From Topomyia yanbarensis (lineage: Eukaryota > Arthropoda > Insecta > Diptera > Culicidae), in contig NC_080672.1 of NCBI RefSeq assembly GCF_030247195.1, positions 184,244,810 to 184,308,809 on the forward strand: a stretch of 64,000 nt of DNA. The letters run 5' to 3'. Below are positions 32,618 through 46,316 of the stretch, piece by piece. The translations under genes and the position numbers were made by a program. The first letter of the stretch is position 1. Each line of letters starts with the position of its first letter. The notes below the pieces were generated by a model, which saw nothing but the letters and a program-made list of their open reading frames with translations, ran no database searches and was not told the DNA's origin.

Positions 32618-33940
32618 ATGACTTCCCCTGACGGCGGTTCGTCTCAAGGTGAGATGGACGTCGAAACAAAATCGGCTCCCCGGCTCAAAGTATATCCGAG
32701 CTCGGCCACCGGGCCATTTGTGATCTTCTTTCGGACCAAAGAAAAAAAGTGTTTGAATCTGTTGCAGATTTCTCGCGTTCTGACAGACCGGTATTCGGCC
32801 GTGACAGAAATATCGAAAATTCGCACTGATAAGCTTCGGGTGGTTGTTAACAGTTCAACTCAGGCAAATGATATTGCTGGCTACGAGCCCTTTACGGGGG
32901 AGTACAGGGTGTATATTCCAGCTAGCAGGATTGAAGTCAGTGGGGTCGTTTCCGATTCGAGTCTGAATTGCGAGGACTTGCTAAAATATGGGACTGGCTG
33001 TTTCAAAGACCCCATGCTTAAGCCAGTGAAGATACTGGAATGCAAACGTTTGCATTCAACATCAGTCGCAGCTGACGGGAAGAAAACATACGTCAACTCA
33101 GACTCTTATCGGGTGACCTTCGCCGGCTCTGCCCTGCCCAATTACCTCCTCTTTGACAAGGTTCGTCTACCTGTTCGCCTCTTTGTGCCGCGGGTCATGA
33201 ACTGTACTAATTGTAAACAATTGGGACACACAGCCTCCCATTGTAGCAATAAAGCCCGCTGTGGGAAATGCGGTGGGAATCATGCGGATGATTCCTGTGG
33301 TAGAGATGTCGAAAAGTGTCTCTACTGTGGGGGAAACCCACATGATCTCCCTTCATGTCCCACGTACAAACAGCGCGAGGAAAATCTTAAGCGTTCCCTT
33401 CAGGGACGCTCTAAGCGATCTTTTGCAGAAATGCTTAAGATAGCTACGCCACCTGTCTCTACGAACATCTTTACCAGCTTGTCTACTGACGAAGGCGACT
33501 GTGATGAACCCCAGGAGGGAACATCTTCTGCTGTGCCTAGAAGTAGTAGAAAAAGGAAGAACATTTCCTCTTCCAAGCTTCGTCGTAAAGGCCAGAAGGT
33601 GTCTCTTCATGGTCCCCCTAAAATGACTACTCAAGGAAGTACTGTTGTAAAACCGAAGCAAGTCGCTCCCGGTCTCAGTAACCTGAGCTCAGAAAAGGAG
33701 TTCCCAGCACTTCCAGGAACATCAAAAACCCCAAGTGTTCCCATATCTCAGCCAGAGAAAGAAAACAGTGCTGGCTTAATAAATTTCTCTGACATTGTGG
33801 ACCGTATTCTTACAGCGTTGAACATTTCTGACCCCCTTAAAAGTATCTTGACAAGCTTTCTCCCCGCAGTAAAAACATTCTTGATGCAGTTCACTGCGAA
33901 ATGGCCCCTCCTTTCAGCGATTGTATCCTTCGATGGCTAA
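32618..33940 (+). CDS. I-clade ORF1 protein (Gag-like, RNA binding), intact
   Basis: 440 residues from the ATG at 32618 to TAA at 33938-33940. The N-terminal domain contains GPFVIFFRTKEKKCLNLLQI and the SYRVTFAGSALPNYLL block. Three CCHC-type knuckles follow at about residues 194-248: CTNCKQLGHTASHC, CGKCGGNHADDSC and CLYCGGNPHDLPSC. Beyond them is a basic, Ser-rich region (RSSRKRKNISSSKLRRKGQK) and a hydrophobic C-terminus. It should coat the element RNA and bring ORF2 protein to it. The start is supported by similarity to copy 2 beginning shortly after. The stop overlaps the probable ORF2 start (ATGGCTAA), so translation of ORF2 may depend on termination and reinitiation. No internal breaks. 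Confidence 0.9.
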   Translation: MTSPDGGSSQGEMDVETKSAPRLKVYPSSATGPFVIFFRTKEKKCLNLLQISRVLTDRYSAVTEISKIRTDKLRVVVNSSTQANDIAGYEPFTGEYRVYIPASRIEVSGVVSDSSLNCEDLLKYGTGCFKDPMLKPVKILECKRLHSTSVAADGKKTYVNSDSYRVTFAGSALPNYLLFDKVRLPVRLFVPRVMNCTNCKQLGHTASHCSNKARCGKCGGNHADDSCGRDVEKCLYCGGNPHDLPSCPTYKQREENLKRSLQGRSKRSFAEMLKIATPPVSTNIFTSLSTDEGDCDEPQEGTSSAVPRSSRKRKNISSSKLRRKGQKVSLHGPPKMTTQGSTVVKPKQVAPGLSNLSSEKEFPALPGTSKTPSVPISQPEKENSAGLINFSDIVDRILTALNISDPLKSILTSFLPAVKTFLMQFTAKWPLLSAIVSFDG

Positions 33941-36900
33941 TTCATCGAACGAGGTCAAGGATTTAATCACTGTTCTACATTCTACAGGAATTGCAGAAGC
34001 ATTATCCCGAAAATCGATTCGTTTAAAATCTTACTAAATAATTTGAAATGCGATGCATTTGCCCTATGCGAGACATGGCTCACTTCAGAAATAACCCTAC
34101 ACTTTCACGATTTTAATATTATTCGCTTGGATCGAGAAGACTCTTACGGAGGAGTACTTTTGGGGATCAAAAAGTGCTATTCTTTCAATCGGATCGACCT
34201 CCCCTCGACACCAGGCATTGAAGTTGTCGCTTGCCAAACCAGAATTAAAGGCAAAGACCTTTGCATTGCTTCCACCTACATCCCCCCTAGAGCCTCAGTT
34301 AGCCACCGACGGCTTTGCGATTTTGCGGAACTCCTCCCCGCACCGAGGCTAGTTTTAGGTGACTTCAACTCCCACGGCACGGCATGGGGTTGCCTTCATG
34401 ACGATAATCGATCTACCCTACTCCATGAGCTTTGCGACAACTTCAATACGACCATTTTGAATACGGGTGAAATGACACGGATTCCTGCCCCTCCAGCGCG
34501 TCCGAGCGCCTTAGACTTGTCCCTCTGCTCGACATCGCTGCGGTTAGATTGCATGTGGAAGGTAGTCTCTGATCCCCACCGCAGCGACCATCTGCCAATC
34601 GTAATTAATATTGCTAACGGTTCAGGGCCACCGAATACAATCAATGTTTCGTATGACCTCACACGAAATATTGATTGGAAGAGCTACGCGTCCGCGATAT
34701 CCGAAAAAGTAGAATCGACACAAGAGCTTCCTCCGGAGGAAGAGTACGGGTTCCTGGCTGGCTTGATTCTCGATACCGCGATTCAAGCTCAGACTAAACG
34801 CGTACCAGACGCGAATTCACGCGGGCGTCCTCCCAACCCATGGTGGGACAAAGAGTGCTCAGACGTGTACGCGGAGAAGGCCGCTGCGTATAAGACCTTC
34901 CGGGACGACGGGCTGCCAGCTAGCTACCGACAGTACGCGATGGCGGAAACGCGCATGAAGAGTTTGATAAAAGCCAAAAAACGTAGCTACTGGCGCCGGT
35001 TCGTCGACGAACTAACGAGAGAAACATCGAGGAGCACTCTTTGGAGTACGGCCCGGCGCTTACGAAACCGAAACAGTACCAATGAGAGCGTGGAATATTC
35101 AAACCGTTGGATATTCGATTTTGCCAAGAAGGTTTGTCCGGATTCCGCCCAGGCACAGAAGATCTACCGCGCCGCGTCCCCTCACAATAACGCGAACGAA
35201 ACACCGTTTTCGATGGTGGAGTTCTCACTTGCTCTCTTATCATGTAACAATAAAGCCCCAGGGCCAGACAGAATCAAATTTAACTTGTTAAAGAATCTGC
35301 CAGACTCTGCCAAGAGACGCTTGTTGAATTTATTTAACAAGTTTCTTGAGGGTAATATTGTCCCTCATGACTGGAGGCAAGTGAAGGTCATCGCCATTCA
35401 AAAACCAGGAAAACCAGCCTCCGACCACAACTCGTATCGACCGATTGCGATGCTGTCCTGTAGCCGAAAGTTATTCGAGCAAATGATCTTGTTTCGCCTC
35501 GATAATTGGGTTGAAGCAAATGGCTTACTGTCAGATACACAATTTGGTTTCCGCAAAGGCAAAGGGACGAACGATTGTCTTGCGTTGCTCTCAACAGAAA
35601 TTCAAATGGCTTATGCTAGCAAAGAGCAGATGGCATCAGTTTTCCTAGATATAAAGGGGGCTTTTGATTCAGTTTCTATCAAAATTCTTTCTGAGAAGCT
35701 GCACCAGCATGGTCTTTCACCGACTCTAAACAACTTTTTGCTAAACTTGCTGTCTGAAAAACATATGCATTTTTCGCATGGTGATTTATCGACATCACGA
35801 ATTAGCTACATGGGTCTTCCCCAGGGCTCATGTCTAAGCCCCCTTCTCTATAACTTTTACGTGAATGACATTGACGAATGTCTTGTCAATTCCTGCACGC
35901 TAAGGCAGCTTGCAGATGACGGTGTGGTCTCTATTACAGGTCCCAAAGCCGTCGATCTGCAAGGACCATTGCAAGATACCTTGGACAATTTGTCTGCTTG
36001 GGCCCTCCAGCTAGGTATTCTCCACGGAGAAAACAGAGCTAGTCGTATTTTCAAGGAAGCGTCAACCAGCGCAACTACAGCTTCAATTAATGGGTCAAAC
36101 TATTGCTCAGGTTTCAACTTTCAAATATCTCGGGGTCTGGTTCGACTCTAAAGGAACCTGGGGATGTCACATTAGGTATCTGAAACAGAAGTGCCAGCAA
36201 AGGATCAACTTTCTCCGTACAATAACCGGAACATGGTGGGGTGCCCACCCAGGAGACCTGATCAGGCTGTACCAAACAACAATATTGTCGGTGATGGAGT
36301 ACGGGAGTTTCTGTTTCCGCTCCGCTGCGAACATACATTTCATCAAACTATAGCGAATCCAATATTGTTGTTTGCGTATTGCTTTGGGTTGCATGTACTC
36401 GACACATACGATGAGTTTAGAAGTGCTGGCGGGCGTCCTTCCGCTGAAAAATCGATTTTGGGACCTCTCATATCGATTGCTCATCCGATGCGATATCTTG
36501 AACCCGTTAGTAATTGCAAATTTCGAAAGGCTTGTCGAGCTCAATTCTCAAACCCGATTTATGTCCTTGTACTTCGATTACATGGCACAAAATATCAATC
36601 CTTCTTCACACTATCCCAACCGTGTCAATCTCTTTCATGCTTCTGATTCAACTGTATTCTTCGACACATCCATGAAAGACGAGATTCGTGGAATCCCGGA
36701 TCACATACGTCCGCAAGTGATCCCAAGCATCTTTCATAGTAAATTTCGAGAAGTCGACTGCAACAAGAAGTTTTACACCGACGGGTCAAGCCTCGACGGC
36801 TCCACTGGCTTCGGTATATTCAATCAAAAACTCACCGCCTCATTCAAACTCAATGATCCTGCTTCAGTTTACGTCGCAGAACTTGCTGCTATTCAGTATA

Positions 36901-37724
36901 CCCTTGGGATCATTGATACTTTGCCCACCGATCATTACTTTATTGTCTCGGATAGCCTCAGCTCAATCGAGGCTCTCCGTTCAATGAAACCTAGAAAGCA
37001 CATTCCATATTTTCTGGGGAAAATCTGGGAGCGCCTTCGTGCTTTGTCTGTAAGATCGTACAAGATTACCTTAGTTTGGGTTCCCTCGCATTGCTCCATT
37101 CCAGGTAATGAAGAAGCGGACTCTTTAGCTAAGGCGGGCGCTTTACAAGGTGACATATATGAAAGACCAATTAGCTTCAGCGAATTTTTCAGTATTACTC
37201 ATCAGAGAACCCTCGAAAGTTGGCAAACTTCATGGAGCAACGGTGAACTGGGAAAGTGGCTACATTCAATAATCCCTAAGGTATCGACGAAACCTTGATT
37301 CAGGGGGATGGATGTGGGTCGGGATTTCATTCGCGTGATGTCTCGGCTCATGTCCAATCACTACACGCTGGACGCACATCTCCGGCGTATTGGGCTCGTG
37401 GATAGCGGTATCTGCGCTTGTGGTAACGGTTATCACGAAATCGAACATGTTGTCTGGGCATGCGCCGAATACTGTTCTGCCAGATCTCAACTATTCGATT
37501 CCCTTCGGGCCCGAGGAAGATCACCCAATGTCCCGGTTCGAGATGTACTAGCAAGCCGCGATATTCTCTACATGTCCCTTATATACACGTTCGAACCATC
37601 AATATCCAAATTTAAATGCCCCTATCTTTTCTCTTATCATTCCCAGAAGTGCCCTCTTCCGCCTACCGTACCCCAACGATGGTTTGATACGAGTCCAAGA
37701 CGAGACAAAACATCTGTCGAATGA
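33933..37724 (+). pseudogene. I-clade ORF2: endonuclease, reverse transcriptase, RNase H; four breaks
   Basis: The probable start is ATG at 33933, overlapping the ORF1 stop by 8 nt. The frame is lost near 33990, next to a tandem TTCTACA duplication, and continues from there in the ORF1 frame. Endonuclease: CETWLTSE, LVLGDFNSHGTAWG and HRSDHLPIV (34065-34610). Reverse transcriptase: APGPDRIKFN, SYRPIAMLS, FLDIKGAFDS, GLPQGSCLSP and LADDGVV (35255-35930). A deletion near 36018 shifts the frame. A TAG at 36351-36353 and a TGA in place of Trp at 37296-37298 follow. RNase H: KKFYTDGSSLDGS, AELAAIQYTLG, FIVSDSLSS and IPGNEEADSLAK. The final domain has a CACGNGYHEIEHVVWAC motif. The product would nick target DNA and copy the RNA there. 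Confidence 0.9.
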
Positions 37725-38670
37725 ACCAACAACACGAGATCTACAGTACAATATCATACGCGCAACGCGGTGTGTTTCCGATCCGTATCTGAGCCGTACT
37801 ACGAAATCGTCTGGAGGAACCCCTGCCGGCTCGAGGAAAACCACCCGGCGTCCCAATGCTTGATACATCCGTTCGAATCTGTAATCCTGGCCGTTGATTC
37901 CTGATGCCGGAAACTGAAAGTTTATATCCCCCCCGTTCAGCCTTGTCCACCCTCTCTCCCATGTCTCTGATACACAGATGTATGACTTCACCCCTTCTCC
38001 CCTTGAATATCTTCCCAAAACTTATGTGCCCCCCTATCTTCTAGTGTTAGTTGATCAATCCGTTCGAATCTGTAATCATGGCCGTTAATTCCTGATGCCG
38101 GAAACTGAAAGTTTATATCTCACCCCCCCCCCCCTTCAGCCCTGTCCGCTCTCCCTCCCATGTCTCTGATACACAGATGTATGACTTCACCCCCTTCTCC
38201 CCTTGAATATATTCCCAAAACTTAAGTGCTTACTTTTAGTTGATCAATATTTAATCTCGTTAAGAAATGCCCAATAGTACCACTACTTTAAAATAGCCCT
38301 AATTAATTCCCCTTAATCTTGAACCACTCTCTCTAGTTATTTCTAGTTAATAAGCTTGTAAAATGTTCCGCTTAGTTAATAATTAATTTCTCCTACAATC
38401 TCCCTTCTAAAAATCATAAAGTGAATTACTATACAAAGAACACACAAAATGACCCGTCCCCCAAATCTTACGAATATTATATTATACCCTCTTTTATATA
38501 TATAAGTTAGCTGTAAAGTTTTTTTTTTTTAGTTTCATTATATTAAACAAAATAATATTGAAATGTGTAACCCCCTAGTTTTAAGAAATTCAAAATGTAA
38601 AACAATGAAAAAATGGCACCTTTAAGCTAACGCATACGTGCCTTATCAAATAAACAAATTGAAAAAATAA
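37725..38670 (+). other. 3' UTR of I-clade copy 1
   Basis: Non-coding. Its first half is C-rich on this strand, with a tandem duplication (next entry). Its last 300 bp are AT-rich and end TTATCAAATAAACAAATTG followed by an A-rich run. Confidence 0.75.
37869..38240 (+). repeat. Tandem duplication, two units of about 190 bp
   Basis: Units begin CCGTTCGAATCTGTAATC at 37869 and 38060. Both contain GGAAACTGAAAGTTTATAT, a C-run, CATGTCTCTGATACACAGAT and CCCAAAACTTA, and end GTTAGTTGATCAA or TTTAGTTGATCAA. It lies in the 3' UTR of the I-clade element. Confidence 0.85.
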
Positions 38671-38896
38671 GACTAGTTGATTATAACACTGGTTATTGTT
38701 TTTGCGATACAACGCATTTTTCAATCTACTAGATCATTAATGAAGTAACACTAATGTACATTCTGACAAACGAGACTTCCGGAATGACGTGAGCTCAGTA
38801 TGCATCCCAAATATATGCGCATTTTGTCTTTTGGCGAAACTTCTGGACGCGAAAATTGAACAGTCAGTAAGTAACAGGACATTTTCGGTTATTTAG

Positions 38897-39711
38897 TAGG
38901 GGAACGATGCCTAAGACATCTTAAGGTTAAATAGCAAATTCGACTCATCCATGGATGCTTTGCCCACAAATTGCACATAAACCGTGATTTGAGATCATGT
39001 TGCATCAATTTAAGAACTTATACTAAAAAAAATCATACAGAAATATGTTTAAAATGGTTTTGAAAAAGAGGCCCAAAATCGTCATTTCAAAAGTGGTATG
39101 GGAAAGAAGGACACCTGGGGTGGGTAAGATGAACATACAGCGTAAGTAAAGATGGACATAGGATAAGGGCAGAGTGAGACGCTTCTCGACCAATAAATTT
39201 TGTTTTCTGTCAGTACATCACAAAGTAGCGATAACAAAGAATAGCCCAAGGGTATGCAATTTGACGGCATTCTGCTTTGTATTGGCGTAAGAAATATGTC
39301 CATCTTTCCCTACCCTACTGTGTCCATCATACCCAACGTGACACAAATTTTAAAAAATATGTCTACATTCGGAAAGATTATGTAAAGTATCTGTTTTTTC
39401 GCCGATCAAGTGTTAAATACCCAGTACCTCATGTCCAATTAGAAATATTTCCCGAGATCAACGATTTTCAAGTTTTAATCGTTATTTTCTACTATCAAAA
39501 AATGATGTCTATTACCAAGCTGTCGAAAAAAAATATTTTGTTCTTATATCTTATATTTCTCATACTTGATTATTGCAGTATCTTTCAGAAGCATTTAAAA
39601 TCTTTTAGAAATGATACCGTATCATTACATTTTTATTTAATTTTGCAGTTTGTGAGAAACGCAAAGTGTCCGTCTTACCCACCGTGTCCGTATTAGCCGA
39701 CTTTCCCCTAC
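38897..39711. mobile_element. Candidate MITE with TAGGGGAA ends
   Basis: Left end TAGGGGAACG and right end TTTCCCCTA are short inverted repeats. Inside, GTGTCC-TCTTACCC and its inverse GGGTAAGATG recur at 39119, 39298 and 39670-39690. No coding capacity. Only about 8 bp of terminal repeat support the ends. Confidence 0.4.
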
Positions 39712-40093
39712 TGTAACTACGGTTCTAATAGCCAAATTCTTTTAAAATTTTGTAGAAATATGCTTGAGGGAAAGTACATTAAAACAACATTTTCTTTCTT
39801 GAAATTTCACTCAAGTAGATATAAGCCCTTAAAACTCAATCGAAGTGTTTATTTCTTGAAAAATATTGTAAAATTATAAACAAAGAGAGTCCTTTCGAAC
39901 TTTGTTGTGTCACGGGAGCCGGAATACTAACTAGAACCAACCAGAATTCCGGCTCATTTCCGGCTGAACATTACTGGGCTGGCGTATAAAGAATCGTATA
40001 GCCAAGCCGGAGTGCGAACGTAGTGGCGGTACGTTTCGAGCGCGCAAGACTCGGTTGAAAAATTCATATCTTAGTAAGCAGAGGAGCCCTGGC

Positions 40094-40915
40094 CTAGTCT
40101 GAGGTTGGGGTAAGTTGGCAGAATCACCTTTTCTCCGTTTCTATTAGACATAAAGCGCTGCCTCTCGTTGTGTACCTCAAGTAATGTAAAACACATTTTC
40201 CAATGTGTTTTTGTTGCAAAACATTTTGTTTTGTAGCAGTTTTGGGGGGTATTGTGTTTCGGAGCATACTTTTCAATCTATTCCCCGAACAATTATATTC
40301 TTAGATAGTAGTTGAACAAAGCTTTCCGTATAGATAAATATTACACCTATGCACAAACAAAAGTAATTTTTTAATTTTTTTTACAAAATATGGCGCATGC
40401 GGGGCAAGTTTGCGGTACTAATTACAGTGCAAAAATTGTCATCAAATATTTTCAGGTCTGGAATTCACTCCAAAATAAAATAATCTTTACTTCGGCCAAT
40501 CACCTGAAAAATTTCAAAAATTTGCTTTTGAATATGAGTACGCGACAAAGTCAAAATATCGGGGTACTGAGACTGAAATATAATGGAGTGTCGAATAATA
40601 TACAGATTTATTGAAAAGACAATCGGCAGATTTCATAAGGACCACTGATATAATTGAATTTCTATTTGATTGCTTACTATATGGCATTCCGCCAACTAAC
40701 CCCTAGGCTGGGGTAAGTCGATGGGGTTTCCAGGTCACATGTTTTCGTCTTTAGAAATGGAGACAATGTATCAATAATTTTAATAAAATTCAGGGATGTT
40801 GCCAATAGTCTACCTTTCATGCAACGTGTTCTATTTTGCAAGAACTACCAAAAAGCGTCAAAAAAATTAAAACTGAAAACACCGCCAACTTTCCCCGGTT
40901 TCCCCTATTCAGTTA
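40094..40915. mobile_element. Candidate MITE with GGGGTAAGTTGGC-type ends
   Basis: The left part GGTTGGGGTAAGTTGGCAG is echoed in inverse at the right end (CCGCCAACTTTCCCCGG, TTTCCCCTATT). An internal copy, GGCTGGGGTAAGTCG, is at 40708. It shares a vocabulary with the candidate at 38897. Borders are approximate. Confidence 0.35.
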
Positions 40916-42786
40916 CTTACTCCAAATTTTTTATGACATTAAGACAAATAATTGAAAAATAGAAAAAAGTCATTTCCAAGTTTGAAATTTATCTACATAA
41001 CTTTTGAATATTTTTCATGAAATCAGCAATTCGATTGAGTTTTAATATGCTGCATCCGAAAGCTGATATCATAGCTTGCAGATTTTTCTAAATATTTCTT
41101 AGTTTCACATAACGAAAGATTGAAAAAAGTACTTTGTTTCGGTCATGGAAATTCAATATATAATCTTGAAAGTTGAAATAAAAAAATACATGTCCAGTAT
41201 TTTTAACTTCTGAACGGCAAAAAATTGATTTGGGGAAAATATTTGGTTGCATTGCATGAAATGACCCACATAATTGGTAAATTTTACATGAAATGCCCCA
41301 GTTCGTCCTGCAGCAACGATGGATTGTTGTCGACACATTGTTTATAAGAAAAATTGTTGCTGTTTGCTTATTTATTAGACACTACATAATTTTACCTTTG
41401 CTCCATTATGTCCGTGCTGATTGTTGCTGATGGGGAGCTTAGTACGGTTTTACATCCAGGATGGTTATCAGCTTCTAGTGATAATACCTTTGGTAAATTA
41501 TTGACGCTATTGTAGTACTTCTTGCTATCGAGACTTGTCGCCACTTTGTACTTTAATTGACGCTGAAAAAGAAAACAAATAGAAGCAAGAGTTATTCAAG
41601 ATTATCACAAAAATATCTCACGTGACCATGATGATTGCTCAAATGAAATATTTTTAGCAAAGTCGAATATGAGCGAAGCAGATATGAAATCAGTCGATTC
41701 TGCATTCTCAAAATATAGTTTTATTTTTGGTACCGTAAACCGTGATGATTTTGATTATCGGGGTGACTTTGATCAATCGAAACATTTTTCGTAGATTATC
41801 TTTCCATAATAATTTGTTATAATTTTTGAATTTGGGGCCAAGTTTTACTTTTACTTTTAGCGAAATTTTACTTATCTTATTTTTATGAAGGTTCCTAAAA
41901 TGTTTATTTACTTACAACAAATAAATCATAGACTTTAGTAAAAGTAATAAATTCCAAACGAGTTTATGTTTTATTTAGAGTCGGATGTGCCAGATTTATT
42001 TTTAAAATATTACTAATTTTAAAAACAATTTCCTGTGCGACTAGGTCGCAATTACTTAGAATTATTTCAAGCTTAAATTTACAGTATTTTTATATTCAAT
42101 ACTCTAACGTGATTAAGTGTTATGCAATATTCACCAATAGTGAAAATTGAATTAAACCAATTTGCGCATTAAGAGGAGAAGACCCAACTTAAATTAAGTT
42201 CGATTTTTGTGTTTTGAATTCATCTTGTCAAGAACTGGCATCAACTGGGTGGCTAGTTAGACGATGTATCTAAACTAGTACCCAAATTAGAACTAGTTAG
42301 ACACAAAAAATTCAAACAGTTCATACGACACATGTCAACACTTAAAGAAACTGGCTTGTCCCAAGTGATGTCCCAGGAATATGGATAAAACTCTTTTTTC
42401 GTTTCTTTGTGATGTAGGACTTGTGTCTTTCTTTACTATACTGGGTGTCATTTCAATATTTTCAAAACGGAAGCATTACGTACTCTTTGAACCTAAATAA
42501 CTTTCCTCTTACTAAATTTCTTATCTTATTTCATAAATCGAAAGGAAAACGTTCAACACTTGCTACCGATACCTTGTTTGATAAGTAAAACATGTTTAAT
42601 TAGTTCAAAAACTACATTTAATGCAATCATCATTTATGCTAGAACCAATAAATATGTGTGTCACAGCTTTTCTCAAAGCCAAACGTGTGTAAGCCACAGA
42701 GCTGAAAGCACATCAGTGTTCGGTGTGTCGCTGATCCAGAAGGTGTTTTGGACCACCAATCAAATCACAGCTACTGCTTTTACAAA

Positions 42787-43551
<765 letters not shown>

Positions 43552-44519
43552 TTAAATAATGCTATAGCTCGTGATCAGGAACACTTGGCTGACCGTAGTC
43601 TTTGGCAAAGTAAATCATACGGTCAAGGGCTTTTCGACTGAGAACAGTTTAATTCAAAATTCTTCCTCTGGGCGGAGTTGGAGTGCCTGGAAAATTCTAA
43701 CACTCTTTCATTTTATATTAGGCCATATCTCGTGATTGGAATCATTTAATGGGGCGGATTCTTCGGCGCAGTACTACAATTTCTAATGGTGAATATAATT
43801 CTCGTACTAATCAACATGGACATTCGACGCGCTTCGAAGCGCTGTAACTTTCAATCTATTTCTCTTATCTCTATAAAAATTTGAGAAAATATTTTTAAGA
43901 TGTGGTACTTTCAGATGAAGTAATAATTTTGAAGCTGTTTGTCGCCGTGCGCTTGAATATTTCATTTTATACCACTGCGATGACATATTGTATTGAACAT
44001 AACACTCGAGGAGAATCGCGTAGACTAACAGTCGGGAGACTACATAAAATTTAAAAGCTAGTACTTTCAGTATGTTATGATGTTGTTTTCTACTTTTTGC
44101 TGCTTATCGAGTTATTTAAGGTGGAAGTAACTATGTTCAGCAAATATATGTGTTTCGATACCGCAAACTTTGTGGAAGATTCCAAGAAGATAGGAGAATT
44201 TCTAAAAAAGTTATCATGAAAAAACTAATTTTAAGGGGTTTCTATATAGTATGTTCCATAACTTGTAAACTATTAAAGGTAGTTATATGGAGTCTTCAGC
44301 AATTTCTTTTGTAGTAACATTTGCTACAACTAGGTGAATTAATCACTGAACGGTATACTTCTGTGGATGCGCAATCATAAGAACAACAACTTATCCGAAC
44401 AAACTGTACTTCTAAAGTTGCCGGTTTAGACGCTATTAATATTGAGCACGAAAACGACGTTTTAAATACTGTGCATTCCCAAGAGAAATAAATTAAAATT
44501 CACACAAATTAACACACAC

Positions 44520-44760
44520 GGTTTCTAATGTTGCAAATTTTACGATTCGCGGAATTGCATTCTTGCAAAGAAAAAGAAAAGATGCGGATTTATCGGGCAT
44601 ATTAGAAAGCTTATGTTGCACTAGTAGACTTAGTTTGGTAGCTGAATTAAATTTTCTCTTCGGATTCAACCAAACAAAATTTAGTAATTTAGATGAACGT
44701 GTGCTTCTTAGAATCATTAGCAGCTGCAATATTGTTAAGTGTGAGAACTTCTCTTCATGA
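44520..44760 (+). pseudogene. Unrecognised protein remnant inside the 43552-47271 element
   Basis: One plus frame is open to the TGA at 44758-44760 and reads FLQRKRKDADLSGILESLCC, then LVAELNFLFGFNQTKF and NLDERVLLRIISSCNI. The residue mix looks like real protein (amphipathic, with charged and hydrophobic residues alternating). I do not recognise the family. It lies between the terminal inverted repeats, so it may be part of the element's own gene. Confidence 0.35.
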
Positions 44761-45354
44761 CATCCAATTCAAAACAAAACTATCAACACTAGGTATAGTT
44801 GTCATGAAATGAGGTTATTTTGTACGCAATTTTCTGTTACAATTAAAATTTTGATAAAAGTCGTCAAACATGTTGTAAGGATATGTATTTAAAAGAATTG
44901 AAAAACATATGTATTTTTTTTTCATCCGCATGCCGTGTTGAGCAGGTGGGGGGGGGGGTAGGGAATTGCTACGTTATTTACAAGAGGGAGGTTTGAATTT
45001 TGTGACCAAATGCTACGAGGGGGGAGGGAGGGCGAAAATCGTCGAAAAAAGCTACGTCATTTGTGTACGGCCCCTTTCTAGACCCGCCCCTGCTTACTTT
45101 AACAGCGGGAAAAACGAAAGTTGCAATCACAATATTACGATTTTCAAAAGCAACCAGAGTAGTATAACAAGAAAGAACAACTGAATGGCTGGCGGCCAAA
45201 AGGAGCTACCCTACATTTTGCATTTTTAAAGGAAATGGAAAAAACTTCCACATTTCCAAATTAACATTGTCTTCATTGTAAAAATACATTATTTGATTAG
45301 TAGTTCGGGGATACCTAGTGTCCAAAAAGGGCCAACCCACAATTCACACGTCCT

Positions 45355-45885
45355 TTCCTTAATTTTTGTTTTAGAGTTAGGTATGGTGTCTTTGGCAAAG
45401 TTGTTGTGTGACATCTAGCGCTTTATTTGATCATTTCATATTAGTTCGGAATTCAGCCGCTAGGGCGGCGCTGTTTTCAACTTTTAAATGGAACGAGGTA
45501 GAAAGATGGTGTCTTAGGCAAAGTCAGGTAATTATAAATATATCTTCTAAAGATACAACCTTGTAGGTCATACAGGTTTCGAAATATGGCGCATTTTTGA
45601 AAACATAATCTGTAAGTAAATATTCTAACTAAAACCTTCTCTATCTCGAAACATACAGGACCTACAAAGTTTGCATCTTCAGAAGATATGTTTAAAATTA
45701 TAGGATCTACAACTTTTTCGAAGACACTACATTTCTATCTAGCTTTATTAAAAAGTGTGTAACAGCGCCGCCCTAGTGACTAAATTTCGAACTAGTGTTA
45801 TTCAACCAAAAAAAGCGCTAAGTGCCGTACAGCAACACTTCCGAAGATACCATAACTCTATAACGAAAGATAAAAATTTATTCAA
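45355..45885. mobile_element. Foldback element, arms about 250 bp, centre near 45615
   Basis: The left arm has TAGAGTTAGGTATGGTGTCT, CATCTAGCGCTTTATTTG, CTAGGGCGGCGCTGTT and ATATCTTCTAAAGATAC; the right arm carries their diverged reverse complements (GCGCCGCCCTAGTG, GTATCTTCGGAAGTG when inverted). Arms are roughly 70-75% alike by eye, so it is old. It is nested in the 43552-47271 element. Confidence 0.65.
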
Positions 45886-46316
45886 CGTTTTTCAACATTC
45901 CAACCACAATGTACCATTTTTCTTTTAATTCCTTATTGCTCGGTAAACTTTCAAAGTAGAGACATGATACCTTCACTGAAATTTTCATAAAAATATGCTC
46001 AAAAATATACATTTGCACAAGAAATAAATATTAGACAGAAAATAGCCATACATAGCAAGTGTATCAGCGGCCCTTACCTTCAGGAACGACTGTTTGGGCC
46101 GAAACATCAACGTACAATGCAATCCAATTAAAAACAGTATTATACCGAGTTCTCCGATATATGAGTTTCAACATAAAATATACACATTGAATTTAATTGT
46201 GATATTTAGAGATCCATTTAAAATAAACCATTAGGAGAGAGAATGTATCCTACTTATATGTTTGCATATTCATATTTTTTCGTGGTTTGACGCTCTTACT
46301 CCCTATCAGCGGCTCG

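Larger units (their letters stand above)
32314..38670 (+). mobile_element. Full-length I-clade LINE (copy 1), 11-bp target duplication
   Basis: Bounded by GACTAGTTGAT at 32303-32313 and 38671-38681; the duplication may extend to 13 bp if two A residues are shared. Length 6357 bp. It has a 304-bp 5' UTR, an intact ORF1, an ORF2 with endonuclease, reverse transcriptase, RNase H and a terminal CCHC domain, a 3' UTR with a tandem duplication, and an A-rich 3' end (GAAAAAATAA). RNase H in ORF2 and the ORF1 knuckle arrangement are those of the I clade. ORF2 carries two frameshifts and two stops, so it is not autonomous but could be young enough to have relatives that are. Confidence 0.9.
38682..42786. 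other. AT-rich unassigned DNA with two weak MITE candidates
   Basis: No coding region that I trust. Two candidate elements are listed separately (38897-39711 and 40094-40915). Around 41745-41790, CCGTAAACCGTGATG and GGGGTGACTTTGATCA look like part of an interspersed repeat but have no partner in the window. The segment 41860-42560 is AT-rich without visible structure. Confidence 0.4.

Noticed and set aside
39900..40080. Possible LTR or promoter in the GC-richer stretch with CCGGAAT/ATTCCGG
   Set aside because: No second copy, no TG...CA borders and no adjacent primer binding site.
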